From NCBI GenBank assembly GCA_020631485.1, contig JAHDHC010000011.1, positions 1,762 to 45,139 of the forward strand: a stretch of DNA of 43,378 nt, read 5' to 3'. This document shows, one piece after another, positions 20,194-31,048 of this stretch (position 1 is its first letter; each line of letters opens with the position of its first letter). Under the pieces are notes generated by a model, which saw only the letters and a list, made by a program, of their open reading frames with translations, did not search any database and was not told the DNA's origin. The stretch is from Candidatus Altimarinota bacterium (GTDB lineage Bacteria; Patescibacteriota; Gracilibacteria; BD1-5; UBA6164). Position numbers and translations under genes: made by a program.

Positions 20194-22745
20194 GATTTGT
20201 CTTCAAACATCCCTTCTATATCTTCTCTGATTTGAGAAATGAGCTCGAGATCTCTGAGGTCTGCAACTTTGAGATCAGGGACTCAGGATTGTCTGAGCCC
20301 ATATACTTCTCCAGGTCATCTGATCTCAAGATCTATTTCTGAGAGCTCGAATCCATTGTTTGTCTTTTCCATTGCTTTCAATCTATCTGTATAGTTTCAG
20401 GCGCTTGGAAATAGATAACAATACGACTGGTGTTCTCCCCTCCCCACTCTTCCTCGAAACTGATGAAGTTGTGAGAGCCCAAATCTTTCCGCTCACTCGA
20501 TGCACATGATCGAAGCATTCGGAATATCAACCCCAACTTCGATTACTGAAGTACTTGAGAGCACTTGGATCTTATTGTCTTTAAAATCTGACATAATTTG
20601 TTCTTTTTCTTTTGCCTTCATCTTCCCATGTACAAGTCAAACTTTGAATGGAGCAAATATTTCGATTAAAGATTCATATGTAGAAATAGCATTTGCAAGA
20701 TCAATTTTTTCAGATTCTTCCACAAGTGGTGAAACCCAAAAAGCCTGTCGTCACTTCTCGAGCTGGCTTCTGATAAAGTTCTCTATGTCTCTTCTGTTGT
20801 TTTCTGTTTTTGCAACTTTTGTAAATATCTCTTTTCTTCATTTTGGATATTCTGAGATGATCGATAGGTCTTGATCACCATACAGTGTCAGAGCAAGAGT
20901 ACGTGGTATTGGAGTTGCTGTCATATTGAGACTATGTGGTATGAGTCCACTACGATTTCAAAGACCATTTTCTAGAACTTCTCTTTGTTTTACCCCAAAC
21001 CTATGCTGTTCGTCGATAATTACGTATCACAAATTGTGAAACAGCACATCTTCTTGTACCAGAGCATGCGTTCCAATAATGACATCGAGGTTCCCTGAAA
21101 CAAGCCTTTCCTTGATAGCTTTTTTGTTTTTCGCACTGACACTTCATACAAGCAGTTCTGAACTGATACCAAACTCAAACAACAGATTTTGCATCCCTGA
21201 AAAGTGCTGACGAGCGAGTATTTCTGTCGGAGCCATGATCGCAACTTGGATACGTGATGTGTGTAATGCTCAAGACTTAGCTACTATAGTCTCATTACCT
21301 CACCCTAGTTTTATACTAGCCTCTCCATTCTCATCACCTCACCCTAACCCTCTCCTTAGAGGAGAGGGGATATAAGGATAGATTTTTTCAAATATTTTCG
21401 ATATATCCTCATAAGCATCCGCACTTTTTATTCTTTCGACGTTGATTCAAGATCAGTTAATTACTTCATCCCTTAAAGCATCATATTCTTTTTGATTATC
21501 GTGGATTTTTCCATCGAGTTCTACTACAAGTTTTATCTCATCACAATAAAAATCTGCAATATATCTCCCAATCGGATGTTGTCTACGAAATTTCAATCAT
21601 TCAAACTGCCTATTTCTTAAAACTTCCCACAATATTTTTTCTGAATCTGTTCAAAAGCTTCTCAAAGTCTTTGATAAATCTTTTACATAACTTGGGACAG
21701 TTTTATATAAAGTTCTCATTCCTTCTTCTCCCTCTCCTCTAAGGAGAGGGTTGGGGTGAGGTTCTTGTTGAGGGTTGGGGGTGAGTTCTTGCTGACTTAA
21801 ATCAGAATCTTCTCCACTTTTGAGTATGGCATGAATTGCTGAAATCAGGGCAACAATAGTCTTTCCAGTTCAAACATCTCACTCTACAAGTCGTTGCATC
21901 GCGTGAGTTTTCTCCATATCTTTCAGCACTTGAAACAAGACAATTTTTTGATGATTTGTGAGTTCAAATGGGAGTTTTGTAAGAAGATCTTTTATAAACT
22001 CTACATCCATAGGGATTGCAATACTCTTCCCTTCACTATGAGCAAAATTCTCATATTTTTTTGAAATTGCTCAGAAATTTATATCGTAGAGTTCTTCATA
22101 TGCGAGTCTGTATTTTGCCAATTCAATGTCATGCATATTTTTAGGGAAATGCACTTTATAGATAGCTTCTTTTTTTGAGATAAATGCATATTTTTCCATG
22201 ATATTATCAGGAAGTGTCTCTGAGTAGCCTTGTATATATTTTTCTAATAACTTTATCTTGGGCTGTAGCCATTTACTCGGAATATAGTTTATATCAGAAT
22301 ATACTGGAACTATTTCTCATCACACTTTTGAAAGATCCGTTTCTGTATCTGGGCTCTGAAAAGTAACGGTTCAAAATGCATATCTTACCTTTCAGGTTAT
22401 AAGTATCTTTTTTCCAATATATGCCTGCATCTGACTTGCAAAGTATTTTCTATTGAACCATACAGCTTCTGCCATAAATCCATTTTCATCTTCAAATACT
22501 GCCTTTGAAAGGAGTTTATTTCCTGCTGTTTTTTTAGTATCAAGTGATAAAAGCTTAACTAAACAGGTATTTTTTTCTTTTACATTGATCAAAGAAAAGT
22601 TTTGCAATACTTCTGTCCTATCTTCATAATCTCTTGGATAATGCTCTAATAGGTCTCATACTGTTAAAAAACCAGCCTTGGCCAAAGCCTTTATATAGTT
22701 ATCAGTAGTTCTGAGAGTAGATTTTGTTAATGGTGTTGAGAGCAT
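20190..22745 (-). CDS. recG: ATP-dependent DNA helicase RecG carrying an in-frame DUF559 nuclease insert, 851 aa
   Basis: RecG remodels stalled forks and Holliday junctions. The wedge domain comes first, then Walker A GDVGTGKT (residues 289-296; the first two Gly are UGA), the insert (about residues 312-493), [10 protein letters not shown] (motif Ia), GTHALVQ, DEQHRFG (motif II, with Gln), [12 protein letters not shown] (motif III), [17 protein letters not shown] and [12 protein letters not shown]. Without the insert the length is about 670, normal for RecG. The insert encodes a DUF559-type endonuclease fold flanked by palindromes that are translated as Pro/Leu/Arg/Gly-rich linkers. No stop or frameshift is present, so the whole protein can be made as one chain. 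Start is ATG 22745, next to a perfect inverted repeat. Confidence 0.92.
21337..21369. repeat. Terminal palindromic repeat of the DUF559 cassette (3' side in recG)
   Basis: CCTCACCCTAA then CCCTCTCC (21348-21355), TTAGA, GGAGAGGG (21361-21368). A second arm copy, CCTCACCCTAG, lies at about 21298. Its reverse complement closely matches the repeat at 21730. Confidence 0.85.
21730..21785. repeat. Terminal palindromic repeat of the DUF559 cassette (5' side in recG)
   Basis: CCCTCTCC (21730-21737), TCTAA, GGAGAGGG (21743-21750), then TTGGGGTGAGG and a second TTGGGGGTGAG arm. Inverted relative to the repeat at 21337. Confidence 0.85.
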
Positions 22746-22782
22746 AATTATTTTTTATATACAAAGTATATAAAAAATAATT
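22746..22782. repeat. Perfect 17-bp inverted repeat at the recG start
   Basis: AATTATTTTTTATATAC (22746-22762), AAA, GTATATAAAAAATAATT (22766-22782). The left arm directly touches the recG start codon on the minus strand. It could be an operator, an RNA hairpin that limits translation, or a terminator for transcripts entering from the right. Confidence 0.7.
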
Positions 22783-22856
22783 GATTTTACAATCAAAACT
22801 TGCAATCAAAAATCATAAGATATGATATACACTATATATTTTATCTTTTGATGTAA

Positions 22857-23543
22857 ATGGAAACACTTTTTTGAGGAGCTGAGATAGAACTTGATGCCGA
22901 AGAAGAAATAAAGTTTGAACAATTTCTTGCACTTTTTATGGAGAAAAATTCTCAGATCAACCTCAGTGCGATCAGGGCAGAAGATGATATCATAGAAAAA
23001 CATTTTATAGACTCTATATATGTAAATATTTTTACAGAATTATATGGGAACGTACTTGATCTCTGAACTGGCTGAGGTTTCCCACTTATCCCACTTGCTA
23101 TAACAAATCCTGATGTTGAGTTTGTAGGACTTGATAGTGTTGGAAAAAAAATGAGAGCTGTAAACGAATTCATAGATTCTTTATGACTCACAAACGCTAC
23201 AACGATCATCGATAGAGCTGAAGTCCTAGGTCAAGACCCAAACTATCGAGAACAGTTTGATTTTGTAGTCAGCAGAGCAACAGCATACCTCCCAACACTT
23301 TTAGAATATGCGATTCCTCTCCTAAAAGTAGATGGCTACTTTATAGCATATAAGCTCGATGACAAAGAAGAACTCAAATCAGCCAAAAAAGCACTTTCTC
23401 GACTCAGCGCGAGTATTGAAGTAGTAAAAAACTACAGTATCCAGTGACAAGCTCGTACTCTTGTATTTATCAAGAAAAATGCTCCAACGCAAAAGAAATA
23501 CCCCAGACACACAGGACTTCCACTAAAGGAGCCGATCCAGTAA
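22857..23543 (+). CDS. rsmG: 16S rRNA (guanine-527-N7) methyltransferase RsmG/GidB, 228 aa
   Basis: SAM-dependent methyltransferase for the 530 loop of 16S rRNA. NLSAIRAEDDIIEKHFIDS and DLGTGGGFPLIPLAI (from Asp68) are classic RsmG motifs; the glycines of the SAM loop mix UGA and GGN codons. VSRATA and the Lys-rich C-terminus also fit. Length is normal. It is divergent from recG across 111 bases. Confidence 0.95.
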
Positions 23544-23604
23544 AAATTGACTTTCTGCATATAGTCTTAAAATCATAACTACATTAGTAATAATTTTATA
23601 AAAT

Positions 23605-24075
23605 ATGTGATTCAAAGACACACTCAAAAATGCAAGAAATAGCAAAAAAGGTAGAATAATTTTTATAGTAATTCTCATCATCATCATGGCAATAATTGCC
23701 TATCTTTTTGAGAAAGTTAGATGGTTTATGATTGGGATGATTGTACTTATGCTCTGAGCACTTGGGATGCAGATGTATGACTATGATTTTGATCTCGGTA
23801 AACTTATGGAAACAAAATCATTCTCTGAATCAAGAGTGGACACTGCAACAGACTCTGACTGAAATACCTATAGTGTCATAACTGGGACCTGTAATAAAAA
23901 TGATTTTGATCTCAACTGTGACAACTTCGCGACACAAGAAGAAGCACAAAATCAGTACGATACTTGTGCTCAATCTATCCAAGCAGACAACCCTACAATC
24001 GACGTAAAGAAACTCGATATATATGGTCTCGATGGAGACAACGATGGAATAGTGTGTGAAGCTCTTCCAGGGTAA
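23605..24075 (+). CDS. Membrane-anchored Excalibur calcium-binding domain protein, 156 aa
   Basis: Two N-terminal membrane helices (around [18 protein letters not shown] and [14 protein letters not shown]) are followed by a linker and a C-terminal Excalibur domain. The domain shows [14 protein letters not shown] and [11 protein letters not shown], the conserved Cys pair and the DxDxDG calcium loop. Such domains are usually extracellular. The stop (TAA 24073) is 17 bases before the next gene, which also encodes an exported protein. Confidence 0.85.
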
Positions 24076-24092
24076 TCTCACAAGTATAGAAT

Positions 24093-24929
24093 ATGAAATC
24101 GATATCAACTACATCATTCATTGTATTTCTCATATTTTTTGTATGAAATATAGCTCAGGCTCAATACACACAATGTGAAGATTCTTTTTGAGACACTTTT
24201 AGTATCCCCTGTGAATGTTTATATAAAAATCATGATTGATATTCTGAAAAGAAGCTTGAAGTTGCCAATAGATTGTTACTTTTGTTAGAAAACCAATCTC
24301 AGAAATTTCAGAAAAATGCTTATCCAAAAGTAAGAAATATACTCATGAATAAGATAGGCTTATACAATCAGAAAAAGATCATTTACACTAAAAAACGTAA
24401 AGAAGAGTTTTTTTGAGTTGCAAATTATCTTATGTGTGAAATAGATAATCAATATCATTTAAAAACGTATCTAGAAAGATTTCCTGATTCACCAAGGTCA
24501 ATATCTAAGATTAATACTACAAATTGAACTCCAGCTAATTATAAAAAGCTAGACATAAAAGATGAACTAGGGATTGTTGTTTATAAGAAAGATAATCCAA
24601 ATGCAGTTTATCTACATGACTATATTATCAAAAATATATCGACCAATACAAGCATAAGTTTGTCTAATCAGACAATGATAGTAAATATTCAAAAATGAAC
24701 GAACGGTATTTATCTACTCAGTATTTGAGCAAATGGTTTTAGTACTCTATCAGTTATCCAAGAAAGTGATGATAGCATAAAAATTAGTGATATACTAACT
24801 GGTTGGCCAGAACAGCTGTCAATCAACAATTTTGAGCTTCTCAATAACAAAAAAATAAAAGTTTTTTATTGATACTCATCTCAAAGCATGGAAAAAATAA
24901 TCGGTATATCAGAAATACTCAGTGAGTAA
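24093..24929 (+). CDS. Exported hypothetical protein, 278 aa
   Basis: Signal peptide MKSISTTSFIVFLIFFVG then AQA|Q. Just after it is a Cys-rich stretch (QCEDSFGDTFSIPCEC). The middle is helical and Lys-rich; the C-terminal half looks beta-rich with ISTNTSISLSNQT and several UGA-Gly codons. No family is recognised. Likely co-transcribed with the Excalibur gene. Confidence 0.75.
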
Positions 24930-24999
24930 AATACTATTTTTGATTGACAATTATTATTTTTTTGTTATATTAAAATTTTTAAGAATAATATACTAAAAT

Positions 25000-25386
25000 A
25001 TGAAGACTCTCAATTGAGCTATTTTATGACTCAGCTCTATGTGACTCGTAGCATGTTCCTGATCTGAAGATTTTAAATCATCTGAGCAAATTAGGGACTT
25101 AACTGGTGAAAAAGTATGCGCTATCATGCCTGATGATACGGTTAGAAGATATTATATCAATGCTAATACATCTGAAATTAATGGTGCCTATATTTTAGGT
25201 CCAGATGAATGTAATTATGAATTAAGTAGTGATTCAATTAATATTGATAACCCAGTTTGCTCAATAGATAGATCAACTGGCAAAAGTGCTACCTATGGTA
25301 GCCTTGAATCAAGCGCACTTAATTTAGCTCAGTTCTTGTATAACTGAAAATGTGCTCATGCACTTGAGTCCATAGACACTATTTAA
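25000..25386 (+). CDS. Putative lipoprotein, 128 aa
   Basis: The N-terminus MKTLNGAILGLSSMGLVACS holds a lipobox LVAC, so it is a likely Lgt substrate. The mature part is acidic with four further Cys, which could form disulfides. Three glycines in the leader are UGA. No family is recognised. A clear terminator follows the stop. Confidence 0.8.
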
Positions 25387-25389
25387 ATA

Positions 25390-25410
25390 AAAAGTCCTTT
25401 TGGACTTTTT
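25390..25410. terminator. Convergent terminator between the lipoprotein gene and der
   Basis: AAAAGTCC, loop TTTT, GGACTTTT. Symmetric, so it can serve both the plus-strand lipoprotein and the minus-strand der transcripts; its right edge overlaps the der stop codon. Confidence 0.8.
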
Positions 25411-26833
25411 ATTTTACCTTTCCTGCGTGCTTCCCTCTTCCTCTATATTCGAGAATCATAGGAGTTCCATTGAATCAGAAATTGTCTCTGATCTTGTTCT
25501 CGAGATATCTCTTGTAAGAGAAATGAAAATGATCTGGGTTTGATACTGTGAAGACAAATTTTGGAGGATTGACTGTTACTTGACTTCAGTAATAAATCTT
25601 TGGGGTATGGGATTTTTTATTTCCAGTTGGAGGATGCTTGTAGATAACTTGCTCTAGGAAGTTATTTACGATGCTGGTTTTTACTCTCTTGAAACGCTCA
25701 GCATGTATTTCTACTGCTCTTTTGAGTATCTCATCAACTCTTTTTTTATCTATCGCTGAAGTAAATATAACTGAGACCCATGGGAGAAAGTCTATCTTTT
25801 CTTGGAGATATTGTATGTATCTTTCCATCATCTTACTTTTTTCTTTTTCCTGACTCGCTTCATCGACTTCTCCAGGAGATACCTTAGATCATGTACGAGT
25901 AGTTTTTTCGAGGACTTTGTCCCATTTATTTACGATGATTATAAGTCATTTTTTTTCTTCTATGACTCTTGATATGATCGAGAGATCTTGTTGGACTATT
26001 CCATCGAAACCATCAACTACTACTCAGACTATATCTGCTCTCTTGAGAGCTCTTTCAGAACGCATAACTGACCAATTCTCGACATTTCTCGTACCTATTT
26101 TACTGAGTCTTCTGATTCAGGCTGTATCTATGAGTGTGAACTCATTTTCTCCATGCTGAAACTTCGTATCTATACTGTCTCTTGTGGTTCAGGACTGATC
26201 CTTGACCATGACTCTATCTTTTCCTACTATAGCATTTATCAGACTTGATTTTCCTACGTTTGGTCTTCAAAGCAATGCGAGTTTTATCGCTCATTCTTGT
26301 TCTTCCTCTATCTTATAATTGAGTCATCTCTTTGTAAGGTATTTGGCTACAAACCTTTTTACTTCTGCGATTCATTTATTATGAGAAGTGGATACTGGAA
26401 AAAACTCTAGTTCTCATTTTCACGCTTCTGAATATGCCTGCATAGTCATATCTTCGTTATCAGCCTTATTTGCTACTACAACGAAATTATCAGCTTTATG
26501 TTTGCGAATCAAGCTCGATATACGTATATCTAGATCTGTAAAACGATCGTACTCTATAAGCCAGATGAGTAAATCACTCTCAGCTATCGCTTGTTCTGTT
26601 CTTGTGACTATATCCTCAGCTACTTCATCTTCTTTTGATCAGAAGTCTAAACCACCTGAGTCAGCTAATATATAATTTAGATCATGTTTTTCATCAAAAT
26701 ATTCATATTCGCTTATGTCTCTTGTAGTCCCAGCAGTATCATCTACTATTGCGATTTTATGTCCTGTAAACATATTGAAAAAACTCGACTTCCCCACATT
26801 TGGGCGCCCAATAATTGTTACTCTTGCAAGCAT
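25409..26833 (-). CDS. der: Ribosome-assembly GTPase Der (EngA), 474 aa
   Basis: Two tandem GTPase domains plus a KH-like C-terminus, acting in 50S subunit maturation. The first P-loop is GRPNVGKS at residues 9-16, with DDTAGTTRD (switch) and ADSGG. The second P-loop is [16 protein letters not shown] with its first Gly from UGA, followed by DQSGTTRDSID and NKWD. The C-terminus ends in a basic [11 protein letters not shown]. Length matches the family. Confidence 0.95.
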
Positions 26834-26991
26834 ATTTTATTTGATAATATCATTTCATAATTCCTTCTCTCGTTGGCATCGCTCTTGAGATCTTCTCTAT
26901 ATCGAGAAATGGTGAAGAAATTCTCATGAAAAATAAAGTACCATGAGTATATATTTTTTTTTATTTTTGCAATATAAAAAAGCGAGTTGTA

Positions 26992-27465
26992 TTACTTTCT
27001 AAAAAATTCTATCGATTCGAGGTATCTAATATTTCCTTCTTCATCTTCTGTGTAATGTATAAAGAGTCTAAAACTCGCTAACTGCACTGAAAACATATCT
27101 CTCAAGATTCTGATTGCATTTTTCAGATTATTTCTGTTTTAGCAACTCTATGTATTTCTTGCAAAATTTTTTTCTTTAATAATTCAGAATGTTCTAGGTA
27201 ATTTCTTTCAATAAAATCTACATCATCTATTCAACAGTCATGAAACATATTTAAGTTTTGTTGAAAAATAGACGAAATAAAATCATTGATCTGAAATTTT
27301 ATGGATTCAAGTAAAACAACTTTATATATATTGTTTTTGTGATATCTTTTGTTTCTTAATAACTCCATTAGCAAATTTTTTGGCATCGATCTTAGCCATC
27401 TTACTAAGCTCTGTGTCCATTTCATCTATTGTAAGATATGTTTTTCCTTGTTTTGTAACTGACAT
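26992..27465 (-). pseudogene. Frameshifted hypothetical gene
   Basis: Three overlapping reading frames on the minus strand together give one plausible protein: MSVTKQGKTYLTIDEMD onward, then after a shift near 27330 the frame with NNIYKVVLLESIKFQINDF, then after a second shift near 27105 the frame with ILRDMFSVQLASF, ending at TAA 26992. The parts are ~47, ~90 and ~42 residues. The segment before it (26834-26991) holds nothing recognisable. Either the gene is decayed, or these are sequencing errors at short A/T runs. No family is recognised. Confidence 0.5.
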
Positions 27466-27514
27466 ATAATTTGCTTAAAATTATTATTATACAACTAAAT
27501 ATATCCAGTAAAGT

Positions 27515-27542
27515 AAAAAAGTCACAAGTTTGTGACTTTTTT
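27515..27542. terminator. Bidirectional hairpin terminator
   Basis: AAAAAAGTCACAA, loop GT, TTGTGACTTTTTT; a 13-bp stem with A and T runs on the two sides. It lies just beyond the corA stop. Confidence 0.8.
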
Positions 27543-28452
27543 ATATCTTCCCTTTTTTTCTTAATAGGAGATATATAGCTCACATACATAAGAGGGTTAT
27601 GATGATAATTGAGTATATAAAATATGGTTTTTCTTGGTATGGAAGGCCTATATTCATCCCGTAAAAGCTGGTAATGAGAGTAAGTGGGAGAAGAAAAGCT
27701 GAAAAGATCGTGAGGAGTTTCACTGTAAAGTTGGTATTGATATCTACTATGGTCTTAAATGCATCTTCTACAGAGTCTATATGCTCTTCTAGAACTGCTA
27801 TATCCGTTACGATTTGCTCGAGCTTGTCTTCGAGATCCTCAAAATACACTTCTATCTTCCCCTTAAAAAGGGTATTTACTCTTTCTTCTAAAGTCTTGAG
27901 CACAGGGATTTGAGGCTTAAACATATGCTTGAGGACTACAATATTTCTCTTCTTAACCATTATTGTTTTCACAAGTGAAGAGGATGTTTGATCAAATACT
28001 TTATTTTCAATCGCTCGTATATCTATTTGTACGTTTTTACTAACTCGAAACATCTTTTCAAGCATTGCTTGAATAAGCTCATAGAGTATAAAACCTGAGC
28101 TTGTTTTTATATCAATATTTTCTGACTTCGTGTCCTGTACATATCATTCAAAAATCTTATCTAGATGATCAACTCCATGGTCTCTCAGTGTTATGATAAA
28201 ATCAGCACCCAAAAAGATGTTGAACTCGTTGAGCTCATACATTCTCTTTTTAGGATTATACTTTGGAAAATGAAGTATCGCAAAAATATAGCTTCAATAG
28301 CTATCAATCCTTGCTTTTTGATTTCATTCGAGACAGGCTTCTATATCGAGTTCATGGAAATCGTAGTTTTCAAGAAGTGAATGTATCTCTTTTTCATTGA
28401 GTCACACTCCATCTATCCACTTCACTCAGTTTATGTCTAGTTTTCTATACAT
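27541..28452 (-). CDS. corA: CorA-family divalent metal (Mg2+) transporter, 303 aa
   Basis: A long N-terminal cytoplasmic domain with helical segments (TLEERVNTLFKGKIEVYFED onward) leads to two C-terminal membrane helices. The signature YGMNIG follows the first helix, as in CorA ion-entry loops. The frame reaches TAA 27541 only after a UGA read as Gly. ATG 28452 has AAGGAG only one base upstream, which is unusually close. Metal preference cannot be read from sequence. Confidence 0.92.
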
Positions 28453-28514
28453 ACTCCTTTAGTTATATATCAGAATTATAGCATACTCTAAAGCAAAACA
28501 CAACACTCCATATT

Positions 28515-28540
28515 TCTCTCTCTACCTCGAGGGAGAGGGT
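28515..28540. repeat. Short CCTC...GAGG palindrome
   Basis: CTCTCTCTACCTC followed by GAGGGAGAGG; a short relative of the CCCTCTCC repeats at 1511, 21337 and 21730, lying between corA and mltG. Confidence 0.45.
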
Positions 28541-28547
28541 AAGTTTT

Positions 28548-29645
28548 TTATCTTAGATATCTCGATTTATTTGCTTCATGTTGAGCATTTGTCTCAGCAT
28601 AATAGATCTTTCCATCAGGTGCATGGAGATAAAAGTAGTCATTACTTTCTTTTGAGAGAATTGTCGATTTTATAGTTCATACATAAGGATTTGCAATAGC
28701 TGTTTTAGGAAGTCACACCATCTGACGAGTATTGTAGTCTGTCTTATCATAGAGCTTCTCGAGAACAAAACTCGGAGTACATTCTGCTGAACTAATTTCG
28801 TATGGATAACACACTGTCGCATCAGCTCAAATTTGCCAATCTTCTTCATATCTCTTTTTCAATACTCCTGCTACTTTTTCAGCTTCATCGACCTCTCTTG
28901 TTGCTGGACTTGCTATTTCACGCTCTACGATAGATGCTATGATAATATTTTCTGCAACAACTTGTGTAAGATTGTCTCAAAACACATCTAAAAGTTCTCG
29001 GTCTTTCATAACTTTGTTATCAAAGTTCCTGAGCATTTTCCTTGCTAAGCTCTCATGTGAATAGGTATTTTTATTGAGCATATAGGTATCTGGATAGAGA
29101 AATCATTCGAGACTGATTGCTCATCTGAGAAAAGGAAAATCTGACTGAAGCGATTGTACTGTTGCTTCTGATTGGGCATAAGCTGTAAACTCTCATGAAG
29201 ATATAAGAGCTTGTGGAATACTGCCTGAGCTATCGTACAAACATCATTTATCACTCGCTCCTGATTTCATCTGGAACGGCTGAGAAAGACATATATCTAT
29301 ATCAAATATATTTTGTCACTCTTTAAGGACAAAGCTCATATCTCACTCTATAATAGGAGAGTTTAGGTTATCAAAGATATTTTCTACTGTAAGTGGCTCA
29401 TTTATGTAAAATTTTCAAGCTTCAAACTTCGGATTCCCATCTCTCAGTTTAAAATAGACCTTTACGTACTTCTCTGGTAATCCAAGTTCATTTATAAAAA
29501 ATGAACTTGGAGTAGTATCCTTGGGGATTTCTATTGTATTATCTTCTACTTGTATTTCCTGACTCAGAAAGTTTTGATATCCACTATATTGCGTATATCA
29601 AAACAATCCTATCGCAATGAGTATGATAAGTAATATTTTTTTCAT
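28548..29645 (-). CDS. mltG: Endolytic murein transglycosylase MltG (YceG-like), 365 aa
   Basis: Cleaves nascent glycan strands to end peptidoglycan synthesis. One N-terminal membrane helix (MKKILLIILIAIGLFG) is followed by a LysM-like region and the YceG domain. Motifs include LEGFLYPDTY, ASIVEREI with the presumed catalytic Glu, ADATVCYP, YNTRQMVGLPKTAIANP and YYAETNAQHEANK. The family usually has YNTY and GLPPGPI, so the loop is slightly altered. Together with murE it shows that a peptidoglycan pathway is present. Confidence 0.92.
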
Positions 29646-29722
29646 ATTTTTCCTTCATATATTTTAAAAATTTGCAGTATTATAGATACTTTTAAAAAGA
29701 TACAAAGTATTTTTTATCGCAC

Positions 29723-31021
29723 TTATCTTACAAACATTTTTAGATTTACTCCATTTGTTGTACTTCCTGTACATCAACCATTTGTTACCATATAACATAC
29801 TGTATTCACTCATCCATTGGCTGCGTTATTTGTGATAAATCTCGGTACAGCTCCACCTGGGAAACATCAGATTCATTTCTGATTTATGTCTCATCATGTA
29901 CATGCCGCACTTGAATGTGCTGGACTTGTATAAAGAGTGTTACAGTTTGGTGTATTTCAAACTTCATGATTATATTCGCATGTTTCTGGTACAAACACAT
30001 TTGAAACGGGATCTCCGTCTTCATTTTCTCAGACAAGCATATAGCTTCATCCTCATCTTATAGCTCAAATAGTAGTATCTGGAAATTTAAATGATTTATT
30101 TGTAGCTGTATATGGGATAAAAGATGTAGAACTATCCCAAGAATCATTTCAACGTGTATCATATTTTTCCATATCTGTATCATCTCACTGTAATACAAGG
30201 GTCCATCCTCAACCATCAGTTGTCATCTCACATGGAAGTTTTACAGTTTCTTCAAGCGTTTTAATCCAATACGCCCCATCAGTTCATTGAGTATAGGGAT
30301 GATCGGCGAGTAATTCTTTACAAGTTTTATTTCCTCTCCCTGCAAGATATACATACATAGGATACAAAAGTGTAGAATCATTTCATGTTATGACATCTGA
30401 ATTATTTGTGTGAAGCGTGTAGTCAGTACCAGTTCCATCAAGCATTATTTCTCATGCTGAAGTAACTGATCCAATTTCTTGTATTGGAGTAAAATCTGCA
30501 TCGGTTATAACTCAGAGATTGTTTCATGAAGCTGTAGGAACTCTATCGGCATACAGCTGAGCACGTGTCTGTGGAGTTATACTTGCTGTGAGATCTGCTC
30601 ACTCTTCGAGCCATCACATTACTTGGAAAAATTTTCTATCTTTTGTAAGCGTATAAGTAAAATAGCTATCATCCTTGGGGTCTTTTCCTCATTTTTCATA
30701 CTCTATAGACTCAAGCGTGCTTGATCATGCATATCATTGATATCAGATAAGGTACTCAGTCCCTCAAACCTCGGTCTTTATCTCTACCTGCGCTTCAGGT
30801 ATTGGAAGACTGTTTCAGGTAGTTGCGTAGAGTGAGAGGCTGTCTGATATATTTTTGAGTTGCGTGAGTCTATTTGTGTCTCTGACTCATATCAAATAAC
30901 TTGAGTAACTCACAAATCAGATCGTAGCTAAAATAGCGAGAATCGTCACTACTACAATTAGCTCTACTAGAGTAAATCAATTATTTTTCAAATTTTTATG
31001 CATTTTTCCAGATTGCTTCAT
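29723..31021 (-). CDS. Type IV pilin-like protein with a fibrinogen-like C-terminal region, 432 aa
   Basis: Class III signal KNNG|FTLVELIVVVTILAI: cleavage after Gly15, which is encoded by UGA, with Glu at mature position 5. A prepilin helix and a repeat-poor middle follow. The C-terminal ~190 residues contain CKELL, GAYWI, LPCEM and TDGGGWTLVLQ, as in the start of fibrinogen-related (FReD) domains, plus several more Cys that could form disulfides. This suggests a surface pseudopilin or adhesin that binds sugars or host proteins; that role is inferred. An internal Met seven residues in is an alternative start. It is 27 bases upstream of nothing else on this strand; dnaN stops 28 bases before it. 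Confidence 0.85.
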
Positions 31022-31048
31022 ATTATGTATTTAATAAAATAAACTATT

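Larger units (their letters stand above)
21256..21812 (-). mobile_element. DUF559 nuclease cassette inserted in frame within recG
   Basis: About 557 bases (ends approximate) between the codons for KSGE and [10 protein letters not shown] of RecG. The core reads like DUF559: [53 protein letters not shown], typical of this Vsr/PD-(D/E)XK-like family. Both ends carry CCCTCTCC-N5-GGAGAGGG palindromes with CCTCACCC(C/T)AACC arms in inverted orientation, resembling terminal inverted repeats. No intein splicing motifs are visible. Mobility is inferred from structure and from related repeats elsewhere in the window. Confidence 0.8.

Noticed and set aside
21256-21812. An intein or group I/II intron in recG
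   Set aside because: No splicing-block motifs, no Cys/Ser at the N-junction with His-Asn at the C-junction, and the reading frame is open throughout with DUF559 content, so a plain insertion or fusion fits better.
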